64,000 nt of DNA, from contig NZ_OGTP01000008.1 of assembly GCF_900258035.1 (NCBI RefSeq), positions 124,001 to 188,000 of the forward strand, read 5' to 3'. A program made the translations under genes and the position numbers. Of the stretch, positions 63,255 to 64,000 are shown in pieces. Numbering within the stretch: the first letter of the stretch is position 1; each line of letters starts with the position of its first letter. The notes under the pieces were generated by a model, which saw nothing but the letters and a program-made list of their open reading frames with translations, was not told where the DNA came from and ran no database searches. This DNA comes from Caballeronia novacaledonica. GTDB taxonomy: Bacteria; Pseudomonadota; Gammaproteobacteria; Burkholderiales; Burkholderiaceae.

Positions 63255-63278
63255 GGCGCGGGAGAATATTCCCGCGCC
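63255..63278. terminator. Bidirectional hairpin terminator
   Basis: GGCGCGGGA (63255-63263) and TCCCGCGCC (63270-63278) form a nine-pair stem with a six-base loop, followed by TTGTT. It sits seven nt after the small ORF stop and 12 nt from the convergent gcd stop, so it can serve both. Confidence 0.75.
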
Positions 63279-63289
63279 TTGTTCATCGC

Positions 63290-64000
63290 TCATGGCAGCG
63301 TGTAGGCGATCACGTAATCGCCCGCCTTCGTGCCGAGCGAGCCGTGACCGCCCGCCGTCACGAGCACGTATTGCTTGCCGCTCGCGTCGGCGTAGCTCAT
63401 CGGCGTGGACTGCCCGCCAGCCGGCAGACGCGCTTCCCACAGTTTCTTGCCGTCGCGCACGTCGTACGCGCGCACGTATTGATCGAGCGTGCCCGTCAGG
63501 AACGCGACGCCGCCCGCCGTCACGATCGTCCCGCCGAGGCTCGGCACGCCGAGCGGCATGGGAATCGGCAACGGCGCGCTGTCGACGATCGTGCCGTTCT
63601 TGTGCATCCACGCGATCTTGTTCGTGCGCAGATCGACGCCCGCCATGTAGCCCCACGGCGGCGCCTGACACGGAATCCCGAGCGGTGAGAGAAACGCGCT
63701 GATTTCATAGGCGAACGGCGTGCCGCGCGCCTGCTTGATGCCGCTCGTCTCGCTCGTGCTCGTGGCGCCTTCCTGGAGCTTCTCGCGCGGAATCAGCTTC
63801 GACGTGAACGCCATGTAATCCGGATTCGCGATCAGAATCTGCCGCACCGGATCGACCGAAATTCCGCCCCAGTCGAACACGCCGAAATTGCCCGGAAACA
63901 CCAGCGTTCCCTGCTCCGACGGCGGCGTGAACGGCCCGTCGTAACGCAGGCTCCTGAACTTGACGCGGCACCAGAGCTGATCGAACGGCGTCGTGCCCCA
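63290..64000 (-). CDS. gcd: Membrane-bound PQQ glucose dehydrogenase, C-terminal part (runs off the right edge)
   Basis: The last 236 residues of the quinoprotein are visible, starting WGTTPFDQLWCRVKFRSLRYDGPFTPP. Typical Gcd segments follow: VFPGNFGVFDWGGISVDP, FLSPLGIPCQAPPWGYMAGVDL, GVPSLGGTIVTAGGVAFLTGTLDQYVRA, LPAGGQSTPMSY and GGHGSLGTKAGDYVIAYTLP. The enzyme oxidises glucose to gluconolactone on the periplasmic face and passes electrons to ubiquinone. N-terminal membrane helices lie outside the window. Confidence 0.93.
   Translation of the reverse strand, partial: WGTTPFDQLWCRVKFRSLRYDGPFTPPSEQGTLVFPGNFGVFDWGGISVDPVRQILIANPDYMAFTSKLIPREKLQEGATSTSETSGIKQARGTPFAYEISAFLSPLGIPCQAPPWGYMAGVDLRTNKIAWMHKNGTIVDSAPLPIPMPLGVPSLGGTIVTAGGVAFLTGTLDQYVRAYDVRDGKKLWEARLPAGGQSTPMSYADASGKQYVLVTAGGHGSLGTKAGDYVIAYTLP

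Noticed and set aside
1..64000. Search for tRNA, rRNA, CRISPR arrays, transposases, integrases and attachment sites
   Set aside because: No cloverleaf-like sequence, repeat-spacer array or mobile-element gene was seen on either strand, within the limits of reading by eye.

Overview
The window looks like chromosomal DNA of a Burkholderiaceae member (Burkholderia sensu lato, such as Paraburkholderia or Caballeronia). The evidence is very high GC with strong third-position GC bias, a Burkholderia-type ABC-dependent capsule cluster with a PKS, a Burkholderia-style porin, aerobic CoA-dependent aromatic catabolism, and many LysR, IclR and MocR regulators. No rRNA, tRNA, CRISPR array, integrase or insertion sequence was seen. 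Genus-level placement is inference.

1-22.7 kb is a capsular polysaccharide locus with two divergent arms around an AT-rich promoter region (17243-17657). The left (minus) arm runs from an outer-membrane export lipoprotein through KpsM, KpsT and KpsE, a pyruvyl-transferase-like protein, a GT4 glycosyltransferase, an unknown periplasmic protein, KpsS, a short-chain dehydrogenase, an LTA-synthase-like membrane protein and a type I PKS (WcbR-like) that leaves the window at its left edge. The right (plus) arm carries a glycosyltransferase, KpsC, ManC and a small membrane protein. Gene content and order of the kpsS-SDR-membrane-PKS block resemble wcbO-wcbP-wcbQ-wcbR of the B. pseudomallei capsule I cluster. 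The PKS reading frame is open across 6 kb except for one TAA inside the ketosynthase domain, where a conserved Tyr codon is expected.

23.1-31.2 kb is a sugar-acid-like catabolic operon: aldehyde dehydrogenase, MFS transporter, enolase-superfamily enzyme, GMC oxidoreductase, porin and IclR regulator. Its promoter lies just downstream of a perfect 20-bp palindrome of IclR-operator type. 31.2-41.2 kb is an aerobic CoA-dependent 2-aminobenzoate (anthranilate) type operon: fused FAD monooxygenase/Old Yellow Enzyme, SDR, MarR regulator, crotonase, acyl-CoA dehydrogenase, thioesterase, Rid protein and aminobenzoate-CoA ligase, then a strongly structured leader and an orphan peptide-binding-type solute receptor.

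41.2-45.7 kb holds a small secreted protein, a DJ-1 protein divergent from a MocR regulator, and a LysR regulator divergent from an NmrA-type protein. 45.7-54.4 kb is an acyl-CoA catabolism cluster of unknown substrate: two unusual family III CoA-transferases, LysR, crotonase, SDR, MHS transporter and thiolase. A perfect 23-bp inverted repeat with a second nested repeat sits in the divergent promoter between the SDR and the transporter.

54.4-64 kb is mostly housekeeping: LysE exporter and PaiB-like protein divergent from a PdxR-like regulator, alanine racemase, a small membrane protein, mntP behind a yybP-ykoY manganese riboswitch, and an ester-cyclase-like protein. Next come a deleted second copy of that gene's 3' end, a frameshifted small gene, a beta-propeller lipoprotein, a 44-residue ORF behind 13-bp-phased CTAG repeats, and the C-terminal part of membrane glucose dehydrogenase (gcd) at the right edge.
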